Assembly: GCA_018268995.1 (NCBI GenBank)
Contig: JAFDVL010000050.1
Location: 1 to 64,000 of the forward strand
Direction: 5' to 3'
Source of the DNA: Acidobacteriota bacterium
GTDB lineage: Bacteria; Acidobacteriota; Blastocatellia; RBC074
DNA length: 64,000 nt
Below are positions 16,191-25,376 of this stretch, piece by piece; position 1 is the first letter of the stretch, and each line of letters begins with the position of its first letter. Both the position numbers and the translations under genes were made by a program. The notes beneath the pieces were generated by a model. That model was not told where the DNA came from. It did no database searches and worked only from the letters and a program-made list of their open reading frames with translations.

Positions 16191-17090
16191 TTAGCGACGT
16201 GTTGCCTGAGGGCGCACGATGGCTACCATCGGAAAGTGATCCGATGGGGTATGGCCCTCACGTGCGGTTCGATCAATCATTGCCTTAACGACTTGCCATT
16301 CTGGCGAAACCCCAATCCAATCAATGCGCGGCCCTGTCGTGGCTTCCACTTTAAAGCCGGAAAATGTGCCTTCGTTGGCACTCCGTGTTGGGTTCACAAC
16401 GCGAAAGACATCAGCAACCGGAGCAGCCGCATTTTCACTTTTGTCGAAGAATGCACGATACGGATCGCTGTTATCTCCGGCATTAAAATCGCCCGTCACA
16501 ATCACGCGACAGGTTTTACGGGCCTCTGCGACACGGCGGCGTAGGAGCTTGGCGGATTCCGTGCGCGCCTGCTCTCCGCGATGATCGAAATGCGTGTTGA
16601 AATACATAATCGGTTTGGCTTTGGGTTGCAGACGATCACGCAACTTGACCCACGTCACCATCCGCGTCAACGCAGCATCCCAGCTTTTGCTGCCCGCAAT
16701 GTCAGGCGTTTCGCTGAGCCAGAAATGTCCGCCGTCTAGTTTCTCAAAACGGTCGCGCTTGAAATACAAGGCCGTCATTTCGCCCTTTTCTTTGCCATCG
16801 TCGCGCCCTACGCCCAACACCTCGTAGCCGGATAACTGCGCGGCCAGATAATCGCGCTGAAATCCGAGCGTTTCCTGCGTGCCGAGCAAATCCGGGGCAA
16901 ACGCCTTGATGGTTTCGATCAAAAACTCTTTGCGCTTGTCCCAATGATTTTCCCCGTCATTCGCGGTGCCGTAGCGAATATTGAAACTCATAATCCGCAC
17001 ATCAGTAGAGCGCTTCGCGCCCTGTCCCAAAGCCACAGCACAGGTAAAACTCAACAGTAGAATTGCTGTTGCAAATCGAATTGAAATCAT
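16191..17090 (-). CDS. Exported endonuclease/exonuclease/phosphatase (EEP) family hydrolase
   Basis: A 299-residue protein with a signal peptide (1-23) and the complete EEP motif set: FNIRYGT, GTQET with the metal-binding glutamate, NTHFDHRG, GDFNA, RIDWI and the C-terminal SDHFPM with the catalytic histidine. Family members are metal-dependent phosphodiesterases acting on nucleic acids, phosphoinositides or sphingomyelin. An exported form next to other exported hydrolases suggests nutrient scavenging (inference). The sialidase-like gene ends 17 bases upstream on the same strand, so the two are probably co-transcribed. Confidence 0.9.
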   Translation of the reverse strand: MISIRFATAILLLSFTCAVALGQGAKRSTDVRIMSFNIRYGTANDGENHWDKRKEFLIETIKAFAPDLLGTQETLGFQRDYLAAQLSGYEVLGVGRDDGKEKGEMTALYFKRDRFEKLDGGHFWLSETPDIAGSKSWDAALTRMVTWVKLRDRLQPKAKPIMYFNTHFDHRGEQARTESAKLLRRRVAEARKTCRVIVTGDFNAGDNSDPYRAFFDKSENAAAPVADVFRVVNPTRSANEGTFSGFKVEATTGPRIDWIGVSPEWQVVKAMIDRTAREGHTPSDHFPMVAIVRPQATRR

Positions 17091-17107
17091 TCCTCTACCT
17101 CGTTAGT

Positions 17108-18187
17108 TTACTTTGGCCAAACGTTATCTTTCATTTCGCGCAGGTTCAATTTGCGTGGGTCAACTACGATGTGCTTCACCTTTTTGCGATTCCAAGTGTA
17201 GGTAATGTGAACCAGTCCGTCCTGCGTTTGAATGACAGCGGGATAGGAGTATTCGGCTTCCGGCGGCCCCGGCTCCAATACCAGCGCAGCCTTCCACGTT
17301 TTGCCGTCTTCGCTAATCGCCACGTTCAGCGGCGCGCGGTCGCCCCATTTGCCAGACGGCGTAACGACGTGGTTATAAACCAGCAGATGCCGTCCATCTT
17401 TCAGCGTTACACCGTCAATGCCGGAATTTGGATTCGGCAGTGAGGTTGCCGCCAGCTTGCTCCAGGTCTTGGCATTGTCATTTGACCACGATTCGACCAC
17501 GATTCCCTGCCGACTGCGAAACAGGGCTTGTAACTTGCCCCCTTTGTGAAAGAAAACCGTTGGCTGAATCACACCAAATTCCTTGCCGTCATTGATCGGA
17601 TCAGTCCGCTGCCACGTTTTGCCTAAATCTGAGGTGCGCTCAAAATGCACGCGCCAGCCTTTGTCTTCGGTGCTGGAGGGGCATAACAATTCACCGTTAC
17701 TCAGTTCGACAGGTTTGTTTTTGATCGGGCCAGCAATGTTATCCGGCAAACGAACAGGCTTGCTCCAGGTTTTGCCGCCATCGTTGGAGGTCATCAGCAT
17801 TCCCCACCATGTTTCAGGGCTGGGGCCGACTTTATAAAACAGCAGCAATGGCCCGGATTTCGGTTGATGCAACACCGGATTCCAGGTGGGATACCGTTTG
17901 GTAGCCGATTCGACGCCATTCGCAACTTCGACAGGCGTTGACCATTTGCCCTTTTCCAAACGCGCGACCCAGATGCCGACATCAGGATGCTTTTCTTTCG
18001 TGCCGCCAAACCATGCGGCAACAAGCGTGCCTTTTGATTCTGCAATGGTGGAGGCGTGACATTCAGGATAGGGAGCGGTCTCGTAGATGAATTCGGTTTT
18101 GAGGATGCCGGGGCCACTTTGCGCAACGGCAACCAGAGACAAGATGAAAATCAAGATACCGAGTGTGATGATTTTTGGAAATTGCAT
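17108..18187 (-). CDS. Exported sialidase-like BNR/Asp-box protein
   Basis: A 359-residue secreted six-bladed propeller. Four Asp boxes can be read: SNDGGKTWSKP, SDLGKTWQRT, SNDNAKTWSK and SEDGKTWKAA. The N-terminal part keeps AAWFGGTKEKHPDVGIW, a motif of exo-sialidase-like proteins of this group. Family members include sialidases and other glycosidases, so the exact sugar is uncertain. A signal peptide occupies residues 1-23. AAGGAGA lies 13 bases before ATG. It forms a run with the EEP gene downstream and the M28 peptidase upstream. Confidence 0.87.
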   Translation of the reverse strand: MQFPKIITLGILIFILSLVAVAQSGPGILKTEFIYETAPYPECHASTIAESKGTLVAAWFGGTKEKHPDVGIWVARLEKGKWSTPVEVANGVESATKRYPTWNPVLHQPKSGPLLLFYKVGPSPETWWGMLMTSNDGGKTWSKPVRLPDNIAGPIKNKPVELSNGELLCPSSTEDKGWRVHFERTSDLGKTWQRTDPINDGKEFGVIQPTVFFHKGGKLQALFRSRQGIVVESWSNDNAKTWSKLAATSLPNPNSGIDGVTLKDGRHLLVYNHVVTPSGKWGDRAPLNVAISEDGKTWKAALVLEPGPPEAEYSYPAVIQTQDGLVHITYTWNRKKVKHIVVDPRKLNLREMKDNVWPK

Positions 18188-18238
18188 GTAAAAGTTGATC
18201 TCCTTATTGATACGACAGGCATCAAGAATCTATTTTTC

Positions 18239-19843
18239 TTATTGCGCAAACCGCCGAAAAAAGCTGTCAGCATTCCAGCGCGGACGTTCGCTGCGGTTGG
18301 CAACAGTCTTGACCATGAGCAGATAGGCGCGATTGAAATCGGCAGCGGCTTGAAAATCCACGGGCTGCTGCAAATCGTCCGCTGGCGCGTGATAGCGTTC
18401 CGTGCGCCATCGCTTGACGATTTCGTGTTCGGGCGAGCCTTTTGCAAAGCCGACTTTCAGCGAAGCCGCAGGCACACCGCGCTGAATAAAGCTGTATTGA
18501 TCGCTGCGCGTAAACGCGTTTCGTTCCGGTTCGGGATCAGACAAAATTTGCAGTCCTAATTCTTTCCCGACAGCCTGCAAATCATCGGCCAGATTTGATT
18601 CCTCCAGGCCCTGCACAATCAGGCTGCGAAGCGGAAAGAGCGGCAGGAACATATCAATGTTCACATTCGCCACCATTGCCGCCACAGGCACAGTCGGACG
18701 CGTGGCAAAATATTTCGAGCCGAGCAAACCATTTTCCTCTGCCGTCACGGCAACAAAAACGACGGCTCGCTTCAGCCGGGCTTTTTCTTTCTGCAACGCC
18801 AGCGCAGTTTCCAGCAACGTAGCAATGCCCGAAGCATTATCCATCGCGCCGTTGTAAATGCTGTCGCCGTTGATGGGCTGTCCTACTCCGATGTGATCCA
18901 GATGCGCAGACAGCACAACGTATTCATTTTTCAGTTTCGGATCAGTGCCCGGCAACAGGCCGACCACATTTTGCGATTCCAGTTGTTTGCTTTCGTACTT
19001 CACCTGCGCGCGCACCAAAGCAGGCAAAGCAAAGCGCGGCAATGGTTCGCCTTTATCGGCCAGCGCCAGAATTTCAGCAAACGTGTGGCCCGATCCGGCA
19101 AAAAGTTTTTCGGCGCGTGCCGGGTTTATCGTGACAGCTAACTGCTGATCAGACCCACCGCTCACCGATGAATCTGCCAGCGCCATCGTCGGTCGGAAAC
19201 GCGCCAGCTTCGAGCGATCCCACGGAATATCCTGCCCACGCGGATTTTGAATGGAAAGCACGCCGATGACGCCCGCGCGTTTCAGTGCCTCGCCGCGATT
19301 GGATTGATAATGTGCTTTCAAAGGGCCGGAAATCTGCGGCGGGCCGCCTGACAATAAAACGACCACCTTGCCCTTCAAATCCATCCCGGCAAAATCATCA
19401 TGGCGGGCTTCCGGGATTGCCAATCCATAGCCCACAAACACCAGCGGCGCTTCCACACGCGGCGCATGCGCAATCCGCATACTCAACGTTGCTTCATCCC
19501 CCAACACGATTGGCTCAGCCTGCCCATTGCGCACCAGCGCGAGGCTGCATTGCTCTTCCTGCACACGACGCGAAACGAATTGCACGGGTTGCAAGTAGCC
19601 TTTCGTTCCTGCCGGTTTCAGCCCCGCACGTTTGAAGGCATTGGCAATGTATTCGGCAGCCTGACGATGCCCGGCACTGCCTGTGTCGCGCCCTTCCAGT
19701 TTGTCGTCAGCCAAAAACTTGATGTGCTCCCACCAGGCTTGCGCGGGATTTGGTGTGCCGCTGTGTTGCTGTGCGAGCGGCGCTTGCAAAATGGCGAGTG
19801 AAAGTAATGCGGCCAGCAATAGTAAGCAACGTGTGCGTGTCAT
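18239..19843 (-). CDS. Exported M28-family zinc aminopeptidase with PA domain
   Basis: A 534-residue secreted peptidase. A signal peptide (1-25) is followed by a protease-associated region (about 110-260, with VFVGYGLAIPE and GKVVVLLSGGPP). The catalytic M28 domain then carries co-catalytic zinc motifs: SAHLDHIG, GAMDNASGIA, TAEENGLLGSKYF with the catalytic Glu-Glu pair, NIDMF and RSDQYSFIQRGVPA. The order and spacing match active enzymes. It releases N-terminal amino acids from peptides outside the cytoplasm. A family A half-repeat lies upstream, between it and the serine hydrolase gene. Confidence 0.92.
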   Translation of the reverse strand: MTRTRCLLLLAALLSLAILQAPLAQQHSGTPNPAQAWWEHIKFLADDKLEGRDTGSAGHRQAAEYIANAFKRAGLKPAGTKGYLQPVQFVSRRVQEEQCSLALVRNGQAEPIVLGDEATLSMRIAHAPRVEAPLVFVGYGLAIPEARHDDFAGMDLKGKVVVLLSGGPPQISGPLKAHYQSNRGEALKRAGVIGVLSIQNPRGQDIPWDRSKLARFRPTMALADSSVSGGSDQQLAVTINPARAEKLFAGSGHTFAEILALADKGEPLPRFALPALVRAQVKYESKQLESQNVVGLLPGTDPKLKNEYVVLSAHLDHIGVGQPINGDSIYNGAMDNASGIATLLETALALQKEKARLKRAVVFVAVTAEENGLLGSKYFATRPTVPVAAMVANVNIDMFLPLFPLRSLIVQGLEESNLADDLQAVGKELGLQILSDPEPERNAFTRSDQYSFIQRGVPAASLKVGFAKGSPEHEIVKRWRTERYHAPADDLQQPVDFQAAADFNRAYLLMVKTVANRSERPRWNADSFFRRFAQ

Positions 19844-19871
19844 GTAATTCTTTTCTACCTCAGTAAGTTTA

Positions 19872-19899
19872 CGCCCTCTTTCACAGTCGGGCGTCTGAC
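19872..19899. repeat. Family A half-repeat
   Basis: CGCCCTCTTTCACAGTCGGG, starting at 19872, is an arm of the family A palindrome with one changed base. No partner arm is present here. Confidence 0.65.
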
Positions 19900-19905
19900 A
19901 AGGCT

Positions 19906-21402
19906 TTATTTCTTTTGTGGCACGGCTTCCATCAACAAAGCCAACGCTCTTTTGAAAGCTGCTGTTCCCGGCCCGCTTCCCTTGTAATGTCCCAGGCGAA
20001 CAACAACCAGATCGTGCGACGGAATGATCAGTGTCGTTTGTCCGCCTGCGCCTGCCATGTGATACGCCTCTTTAGGCACAGGGAATCCGCCATCGCCATT
20101 GATCCAGAAGAAACCTCCGTAAATCGGACGACCATCGGCTTTCCACGCAGGAGCCAGCGTCTGAACAAATTTGACGAATTCCTTTGGCAAAATCCGCTCG
20201 CCATTCCACACGCCATCTTGCAGGTAAAGATTGCCGAGTCGCGCCCAATCACGCGCCGAAGCGAATTCATAGCCTTGCGTCAGGAAATTTCCGAACGGGT
20301 CGGTTTCCATTACCATCGTGCGAATGCCGAGCTTGTCGAAAAGCGCCCGCTGTGGAAACGACAGATACTCTTCGCCACGTTTTTCGACGCCCAATCGCAC
20401 AAGGTAATTTGCCAGCACAGGATCAGTGTTGCGATACCGCCCCACTGTGCCGGGCGGCCATTGCTGCGGGCGTGTGGCAGCGTATTGAAAGGAATTGACG
20501 CCCCCGGTGTAAAGATACAAATGATCTGGATAGCCCGGAGCTGGATCGTAATCGGGGTCTTGCGGAGCACGGATGCGAATGCCGCTGGACATTTGCAGAA
20601 TGTCGGCAATGCGGATTTTGGCGCGCGGGTCGCCGGTTCCCTGCCACTCAGGAATCGGCGCGGGTTGTTGCAACGAATACACGCCTTGCCTGATCAGAAT
20701 GCCGAGCAACGTCGCCGTCAGGCTCTTGCCCATTGACCAGCTTTCGAGCGCAGTTTGCGCGGTGATGCCTTCCCCGTATCGCTCGCCGATGAGTCGTCCT
20801 TTCCACGTCACAACGAAAGCAGCGGTCAATCCGGTAGCTGGCTCGAACGCGGCATCTATGGCCTGCTTGACCTTGGCGGCGTTAATTTCTTTGGGCAGCG
20901 GCGAGTCAGGTAATTGATCGCCCATCGGCCAGGCTTGTGTTGTGGGGTCAGGTAATTTGCTTTTGACCGTGAGGGGCGTGAAATTCAGCGTATCTTTGCC
21001 CAGCGGCAAGGTCACGCATCCTTGCGAACCAAGATACTTTGCCGTGCGTGTCACGCCGTTTGGCAAGGTGACGTGAACCAGTTTGTTGACGCGATCAATG
21101 ACAGGTCTTCCCACCTTCGCCCGCTCAGCATACGGCGCGGTGAAATAGCCAACATTTTCAGCAGCGAAATCAGGATCAAGTCCCGTAATAAAAACTGCCG
21201 AACACATGGTTTTGGCAAAGCCTGACGCGTGATGCGCCAGCGGATCGCCCGGCGGCGGCACATACGGTGTTTTGACTTCCAATGCCTTTGCGCGCTCAAG
21301 CATTCCATCGCGGGGCGAGGGTTGCGAAGTTCTTGCCGTTTGTCCGAACCCCGTCAAAGTCGCGAGCCAGACAACCATCAGAATGAAGCCTGTTTTTTTC
21401 AT
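19906..21402 (-). CDS. Exported serine hydrolase (beta-lactamase / class C fold)
   Basis: A 498-residue secreted protein. The nucleophile motif is SMGK in SWSMGKSLTATLLG, the YxN-type motif is YRNTDP, and the third motif is AGAGGQTT in place of KTG. These mark the class C beta-lactamase/esterase/D-peptidase superfamily. Long additional N-terminal residues (about 1-190) carry a signal peptide. Function may be esterase or peptide hydrolase; resistance to beta-lactams is not implied. AAGGAAAA precedes the ATG. The gene lies directly downstream of the decayed M20 peptidase gene. Confidence 0.85.
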   Translation of the reverse strand: MKKTGFILMVVWLATLTGFGQTARTSQPSPRDGMLERAKALEVKTPYVPPPGDPLAHHASGFAKTMCSAVFITGLDPDFAAENVGYFTAPYAERAKVGRPVIDRVNKLVHVTLPNGVTRTAKYLGSQGCVTLPLGKDTLNFTPLTVKSKLPDPTTQAWPMGDQLPDSPLPKEINAAKVKQAIDAAFEPATGLTAAFVVTWKGRLIGERYGEGITAQTALESWSMGKSLTATLLGILIRQGVYSLQQPAPIPEWQGTGDPRAKIRIADILQMSSGIRIRAPQDPDYDPAPGYPDHLYLYTGGVNSFQYAATRPQQWPPGTVGRYRNTDPVLANYLVRLGVEKRGEEYLSFPQRALFDKLGIRTMVMETDPFGNFLTQGYEFASARDWARLGNLYLQDGVWNGERILPKEFVKFVQTLAPAWKADGRPIYGGFFWINGDGGFPVPKEAYHMAGAGGQTTLIIPSHDLVVVRLGHYKGSGPGTAAFKRALALLMEAVPQKK

Positions 21403-21416
21403 TCGAGTTTTCCTTT

Positions 21417-21774
21417 TATCGGGCCTTGGCCAGATTTACGACGATGTCTAAATGGAAGCGAACGAACTTATGAATCGCTTCTTCCAGCACACGTTCCTGA
21501 TCGCTGTGCGCGCCATAACCTTGCGGGCCGTCTTCGCTATCTGTCTTGGCCTAATACCGTAGCACTGCATTCCTTTGGCGCGCAACTGTGCCATCAGCAT
21601 TGTCGGCAGCATCACCACGTTGTAAATGCGCAAGATCGCCTGGAAGTGACGTAATGTTTCTTCTTCGATTTTCGTCCAATCTGGTTGGGATGTTTGGGCG
21701 AGTGCGGCGGGAACAAAAAGGAAACACAAGACAAGTGGAACGATACGGGCAAAGGACATTTGGAACCTCATCAA
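21417..21774 (-). pseudogene. M20-family peptidase, internally deleted and frameshifted
   Basis: The first 48 residues are a normal signal peptide plus SQPDWTKIEEETLRHFQAIL, the usual beginning of secreted M20 dipeptidases of this kind. They join directly to VVMLPTMLMAQLRAKGMQCYGI, which belongs near the C-terminus of such enzymes, so several hundred residues including all zinc ligands are gone. The frame then shifts. The normal ending continues in another frame as DSEDGPQGYGAHSDQERVLE through FVRFHLDIVVNLAKAR, with a stop at 21417. Both edits, the large deletion and the frameshift, show a dead gene. It is not a functional 108-residue protein. Confidence 0.8.
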
Positions 21775-21907
21775 AAGGTAGGAGGGCGACGTGCCTGATT
21801 GTTCATGACAAATCAGGCGGCCCTGCTACCTGAACGCTTCAGCTTAGAAAAGTTATTCTTAAAGAGGTTCCAGCTTAGCGCACTGCGTATCGCTCCGCCA
21901 ATAGGCC

Positions 21908-22029
21908 AATGGCATTGAATTAAGAGTTTGCCGCCCAATGTACGACAGGCGGCTCGCCTGTCACTGGCCGAAAACTCGCAGCGGCGACAGGCGAGCCGCC
22001 TGTCATACATCACTTAATTCAATGCCATT
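21908..22029. repeat. Family B REP pair (BIME) inside a second inverted repeat
   Basis: Two family B units in opposite orientation (21943-21962 and 21984-22004, core ACAGGCGGCTCGCCTGT) form a hairpin. It is enclosed by a 17-bp perfect inverted repeat, AATGGCATTGAATTAAG at 21908-21924 and its complement at 22013-22029. A separate 8-bp hairpin (GCCTGATT) sits at about 21801. Confidence 0.8.
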
Positions 22030-22047
22030 ACGCTAATAGGCATCCCG

Positions 22048-22917
22048 TTATTTGATTTTGGTGGGGGCTGACACAGGGGTCAATTTGGTCGCGGTTTTCT
22101 CCAGCGTAGGTTCCAGGTTTTCATCCATCGTTCCCCCAAATTCCAGGCTGCGCGCAATGTCTTGTCGGACTTTTTCATACTGCTTCAATTCGTTGTACAC
22201 GCGCGCCCGATTGGAATAGGCCAATCCGAAATTGGGTCGAAGTTCGATAGCTTTGGTGTAATCCCGCAGCGCGCCCTGCAAATCGCCTTTCGCTTTGCGC
22301 GTCACGCCCCGGTTGTTGTACGACATGGGCCACTCAGGAGCCAGATTGATTGCCTGATCGTATTCCTTCAATGCCTCGTCCAGCTTGCCCTGATCGTGGT
22401 AAATGCTGCCGCGATTGTTATAGGCTGCCACCATTTTGGCATCGTGTTTGATGGCTTCGGTGAAATCGCGCAACGCAGAATCAAATTGTCGCTGGTTTTG
22501 ATAAATCAGTCCGCGATTATTCCAGGCCAGAGCGTTTCGCGGTTCAAGTTTGATCGCCTCGTTATAGTCTGCGATGGCGGCCTCGTATTCCGATTGTTGC
22601 ATGTGCAGGTTTCCACGTTTGATGTACGCCAGCGTGTAATCCGGCTTCAGACTAATGGCTTTATCTAAATCCGCCTGCGCCTTTGCAAAGTCTTTTTCAT
22701 CGTAAAACACGACCCCACGATTGTAATACCCTTCTGCGGAATTCGGGTCTTCTGCCAGCAACCGATCAAAGGCTTCGCGCGCACCGGACAAATCGCCACG
22801 CTGATAATATTCAACGCCACGCCGGAAGAAGGCTTCAGAGTTCACGTATGCGGTTTGCGCCTGTACGGTGAGGGCTGCCAATAAAATAAGGGGAAACACT
22901 GGGCGAATAAGGTTCAT
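22048..22917 (-). CDS. Exported TPR-repeat protein
   Basis: A 289-residue protein made of a signal peptide (1-20) and about seven tetratricopeptide repeats in a row, each with the pattern AxxYNNRGxxYxxxxxxxxALxDYxxAIxL. TPR arrays are protein-binding scaffolds; no enzymatic motif is present. The short C-terminal tail is basic. It resembles the next gene upstream on the same strand (TPR protein ending at 23124), and the two may be paralogues. The 206 bases between them hold no gene. Confidence 0.88.
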   Translation of the reverse strand: MNLIRPVFPLILLAALTVQAQTAYVNSEAFFRRGVEYYQRGDLSGAREAFDRLLAEDPNSAEGYYNRGVVFYDEKDFAKAQADLDKAISLKPDYTLAYIKRGNLHMQQSEYEAAIADYNEAIKLEPRNALAWNNRGLIYQNQRQFDSALRDFTEAIKHDAKMVAAYNNRGSIYHDQGKLDEALKEYDQAINLAPEWPMSYNNRGVTRKAKGDLQGALRDYTKAIELRPNFGLAYSNRARVYNELKQYEKVRQDIARSLEFGGTMDENLEPTLEKTATKLTPVSAPTKIK

Positions 22918-23123
22918 CGCAAAAGTCCTTTCAAGTCAGAAAAGTTCATTGTTCGTCTGTAACCCAGGTGGCGTGCTGAGACGATTTCCACCGGGTAAAT
23001 TTGTTGGCTAAGTGCCGCTAGTTCACAACTGAGCTACTACTTTTGAATGGGCTGAATGCCAATTTTATTTTGGGGAAATGCATGGCTTCCGAGCGAAAAA
23101 GTGTTTTTCCTGCCAGGGCGCAA

Positions 23124-24128
23124 TCAGACCAACGGTTTTTCATCTCCCCCGATCCTCAATTTTTTCCCCTCCTTCACCTTGTTGATTTCTTTTTCGAGCG
23201 AGTCTCTGAGGGCTGGTTGGAGTCGCAAACATTCGTCAAAATCCTCCTGCGCTGCGGCGTCTTTGCCTTGCCGCAAACGACACAGGCCACGCTGGGCAAA
23301 GGCATCCGCAAATTTTGGATCGTTCTCGAGACAACGGTCGTAATCGCTCATCGCCTGCTCCCAGTTTCCTTTTTCCTTCCACACAGCAGCGCGCCCGAAG
23401 TAAGCCAAGGCTAAGTGTGGATTTAACGTGATCGCCTGATTGAAATCCTTGAATGCGCGGTCCCACTCGCTTTTGGCCGCGAGTGCGGAACCTCGATCAG
23501 ACCAGGACTGTGAGTTCGCAGGCGTCAACTTCAATTCCTGACTGTAATCAGCAATCGCGCCGTCATAATCACGCAGTTGGAATTTGATTGCGCCTCGACT
23601 GCCATAACTTTCGGCCCGTTTGGGATTCAGCCTGACAGCTTGATTCAAATCTGCTAAAGCCTCGGTCAACGCACCCTGCCGGAAGCGTGCCATCCCACGA
23701 TTGTGCCAGGCTTCAGACAATCGTGGATCGAGTTCGATGGCTTTGCTGTTATCGCGAAAGGCCCCCTCCCAATCGCCCAGAAAGCTTTTAATCGAACCAC
23801 GATCCACATACGCCTCAATCAAACGCGGATTGAGTTTAATGGCACGGTCAAAATCCGACATTGCACCCTCAAGGTTCCCCTTCAGCCCCCTTGCAATGCC
23901 ACGGTTGTAATAGGCCCCGTCCAGTTCCGGCGCAGACGCAACAGCCAGATCGAAATCAGCGATGGCCTTGTCCAATTCACGTTTGGCCATCCATTGGTTG
24001 CCGCGCTCAAGGTACGACTGAGCGGTACTGGTGCGTGAGCTTTGTGGTTGGGCAAAACTGATCGTAAGACCAAGCCACAAAGCAGCGACGCAATAAACAA
24101 GAATTTTCGTTTCCCACAATGGCTTCAT
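23124..24128 (-). CDS. Exported TPR-repeat protein
   Basis: A 334-residue TPR protein with a hydrophobic export signal (about 8-26) followed by eight or so repeats (for example YYNRGIARGLKGNLEGAMSD). A scaffold role is likely; no catalytic domain is seen. The frame allows an ATG five codons earlier, but AAGGAG lies seven bases before the ATG at 24128 and overlaps the earlier one, which decides the start. It shares orientation and repeat type with the TPR gene downstream. Confidence 0.88.
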   Translation of the reverse strand: MKPLWETKILVYCVAALWLGLTISFAQPQSSRTSTAQSYLERGNQWMAKRELDKAIADFDLAVASAPELDGAYYNRGIARGLKGNLEGAMSDFDRAIKLNPRLIEAYVDRGSIKSFLGDWEGAFRDNSKAIELDPRLSEAWHNRGMARFRQGALTEALADLNQAVRLNPKRAESYGSRGAIKFQLRDYDGAIADYSQELKLTPANSQSWSDRGSALAAKSEWDRAFKDFNQAITLNPHLALAYFGRAAVWKEKGNWEQAMSDYDRCLENDPKFADAFAQRGLCRLRQGKDAAAQEDFDECLRLQPALRDSLEKEINKVKEGKKLRIGGDEKPLV

Positions 24129-24228
24129 TGGTTGCTCCTTCAAGCTGAGTAAACTGCGAAGTTGCTCCCAGAGGTAACACGCAAACGCTACCCGTACTTC
24201 ATGGTGAGGGTGATAGAAAAAATTTCAG

Positions 24229-24342
24229 GCCGACGGTTCGTTTGTGTCGTGGTTTTGAGCACACACTTCCTCAAAAACTACACAAACGAACCGTTCTCAC
24301 TACCGACTATCAAAGGTCTGTCAGAGTAAGCCCCCGTCGGCC
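24229..24342 (-). promoter_or_regulatory. Competing hairpins between the NIPSNAP-like and TPR genes
   Basis: A 15-bp perfect stem joins ACGGTTCGTTTGTGT (24233-24247) with its complement at 24280-24294. An alternative 9-bp stem joins GGCCGACGG (24229-24237) with CCGTCGGCC (24334-24342). The left arms overlap, so only one can form. This is terminator- or attenuator-like; no regulator binding site is recognised. Confidence 0.45.
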
Positions 24343-24347
24343 ACTCG

Positions 24348-25151
24348 CTATTTCGACGCGGTGGTCGGTGGCGGAGGTAAAATGCAGAGTTCAGGCCGCA
24401 GCCGCAGAATGCGGTTTTCGCTGCGTTGAATGATGCCCACCAGTTTTTGCTGAGTTTTAGCCAGAGCTTCTGCGCCCACGGTTTGTGCGACCTTACCCGG
24501 CTGATCGAGTTCCGTGAGGTCTGTCACTGGCGTGTAGACAAAGTAATGACCGAGTTCGCCGCCAAATCGGAGACGACTGACCAACATGCCGTTGGCATCT
24601 GCTTTCTTGACCAGCGGCAGCCAGTCATTCTTGAGGAAAGCCTCATAATCTGCTCCGCGCATCGGCGCAACGAAACGTTCGGTCACAATGTAATAAAGTG
24701 GAGGGCTTTTCAATTTAGGATTCATCCAGCCCAATTCACTCAGTCCCTCGATCATGTATGTGCGCGTGCCTGCGATGAACTCTCTCGCTTTGGTTGACCA
24801 GGCCTCGCGCACTTCCTGGCTGTTATTTTTGGTAAAAGCTTCGTTCCGCGCCTTGATGGCGGCGAAGTTTTCGTGGACTTCGATAAACGTGACGACGCTG
24901 CGATCAACATCGTAAATATTGGTAAAGAAATACGCGGTTTTGACTCCGGCTTTGACATACAGCGGTTTTGCTTCTTTTTCAGCCCATTCCATAAATGCTG
25001 GCATCATCCCCGGCTTGATCGTGAACTCATTAACGATGCCGAGGGGACGTTTGGGTGTACTCTCGGCAGGTTTTGCATTGTTGTTTTGGGCAATAGCGGT
25101 GGGCAATAAAAACAGCGTCATCGCGACCATCTGAAAAAGTTTTCTCGACAT
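24348..25151 (-). CDS. Exported NIPSNAP-like (dimeric alpha-beta barrel) protein
   Basis: A 267-residue exported protein (signal peptide ending near AIAQ). Two similar halves of about 105 residues follow, each with the beta-alpha-beta-beta layout of dimeric alpha-beta barrels (NEFTIKPGMMPAFMEWAEKE and YYIVTERFVAPMRGADYEAF). Such proteins are annotated NIPSNAP or antibiotic-biosynthesis-monooxygenase-like; a reaction is not established. The start at 25151 is preceded by AAGGAG six bases away; an upstream in-frame start at 25196 would add a non-signal extension. The upstream gap carries a palindromic element shared with the response regulator region. Confidence 0.7.
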   Translation of the reverse strand: MSRKLFQMVAMTLFLLPTAIAQNNNAKPAESTPKRPLGIVNEFTIKPGMMPAFMEWAEKEAKPLYVKAGVKTAYFFTNIYDVDRSVVTFIEVHENFAAIKARNEAFTKNNSQEVREAWSTKAREFIAGTRTYMIEGLSELGWMNPKLKSPPLYYIVTERFVAPMRGADYEAFLKNDWLPLVKKADANGMLVSRLRFGGELGHYFVYTPVTDLTELDQPGKVAQTVGAEALAKTQQKLVGIIQRSENRILRLRPELCILPPPPTTASK

Positions 25152-25332
25152 ATGTGCTCCTTTGGCTAGTGGCTCTCTGTCCCACAACAGCACCACGCCC
25201 CCATTTACAAAATGGCTTGCACCTGAGGCGTGGTACTACGGCTGAGTCGCTGATTTAGGTCTTGGCTTTAGCGCGCTTTAGGTCAATATTTTTTTCACGA
25301 CGTGGAGAGAAATAAGCGATCCTGGCAAATCT

Positions 25333-25353
25333 GTCACCGTGAAGATTCACAGG
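25333..25353. promoter_or_regulatory. Dyad element GTGAAGATTCAC, copy 1
   Basis: The 21-base block GTCACCGTGAAGATTCACAGG recurs with one change at 26114-26134. Its core is a TGTGAA-GA-TTCACA dyad (first T replaced by C here). The two copies bracket the NarL-type regulator gene, which suggests a binding site for that regulator or for a common repressor (inference). Confidence 0.5.
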
Positions 25354-25376
25354 GATGTGGAAACGCCGGAAGCACT

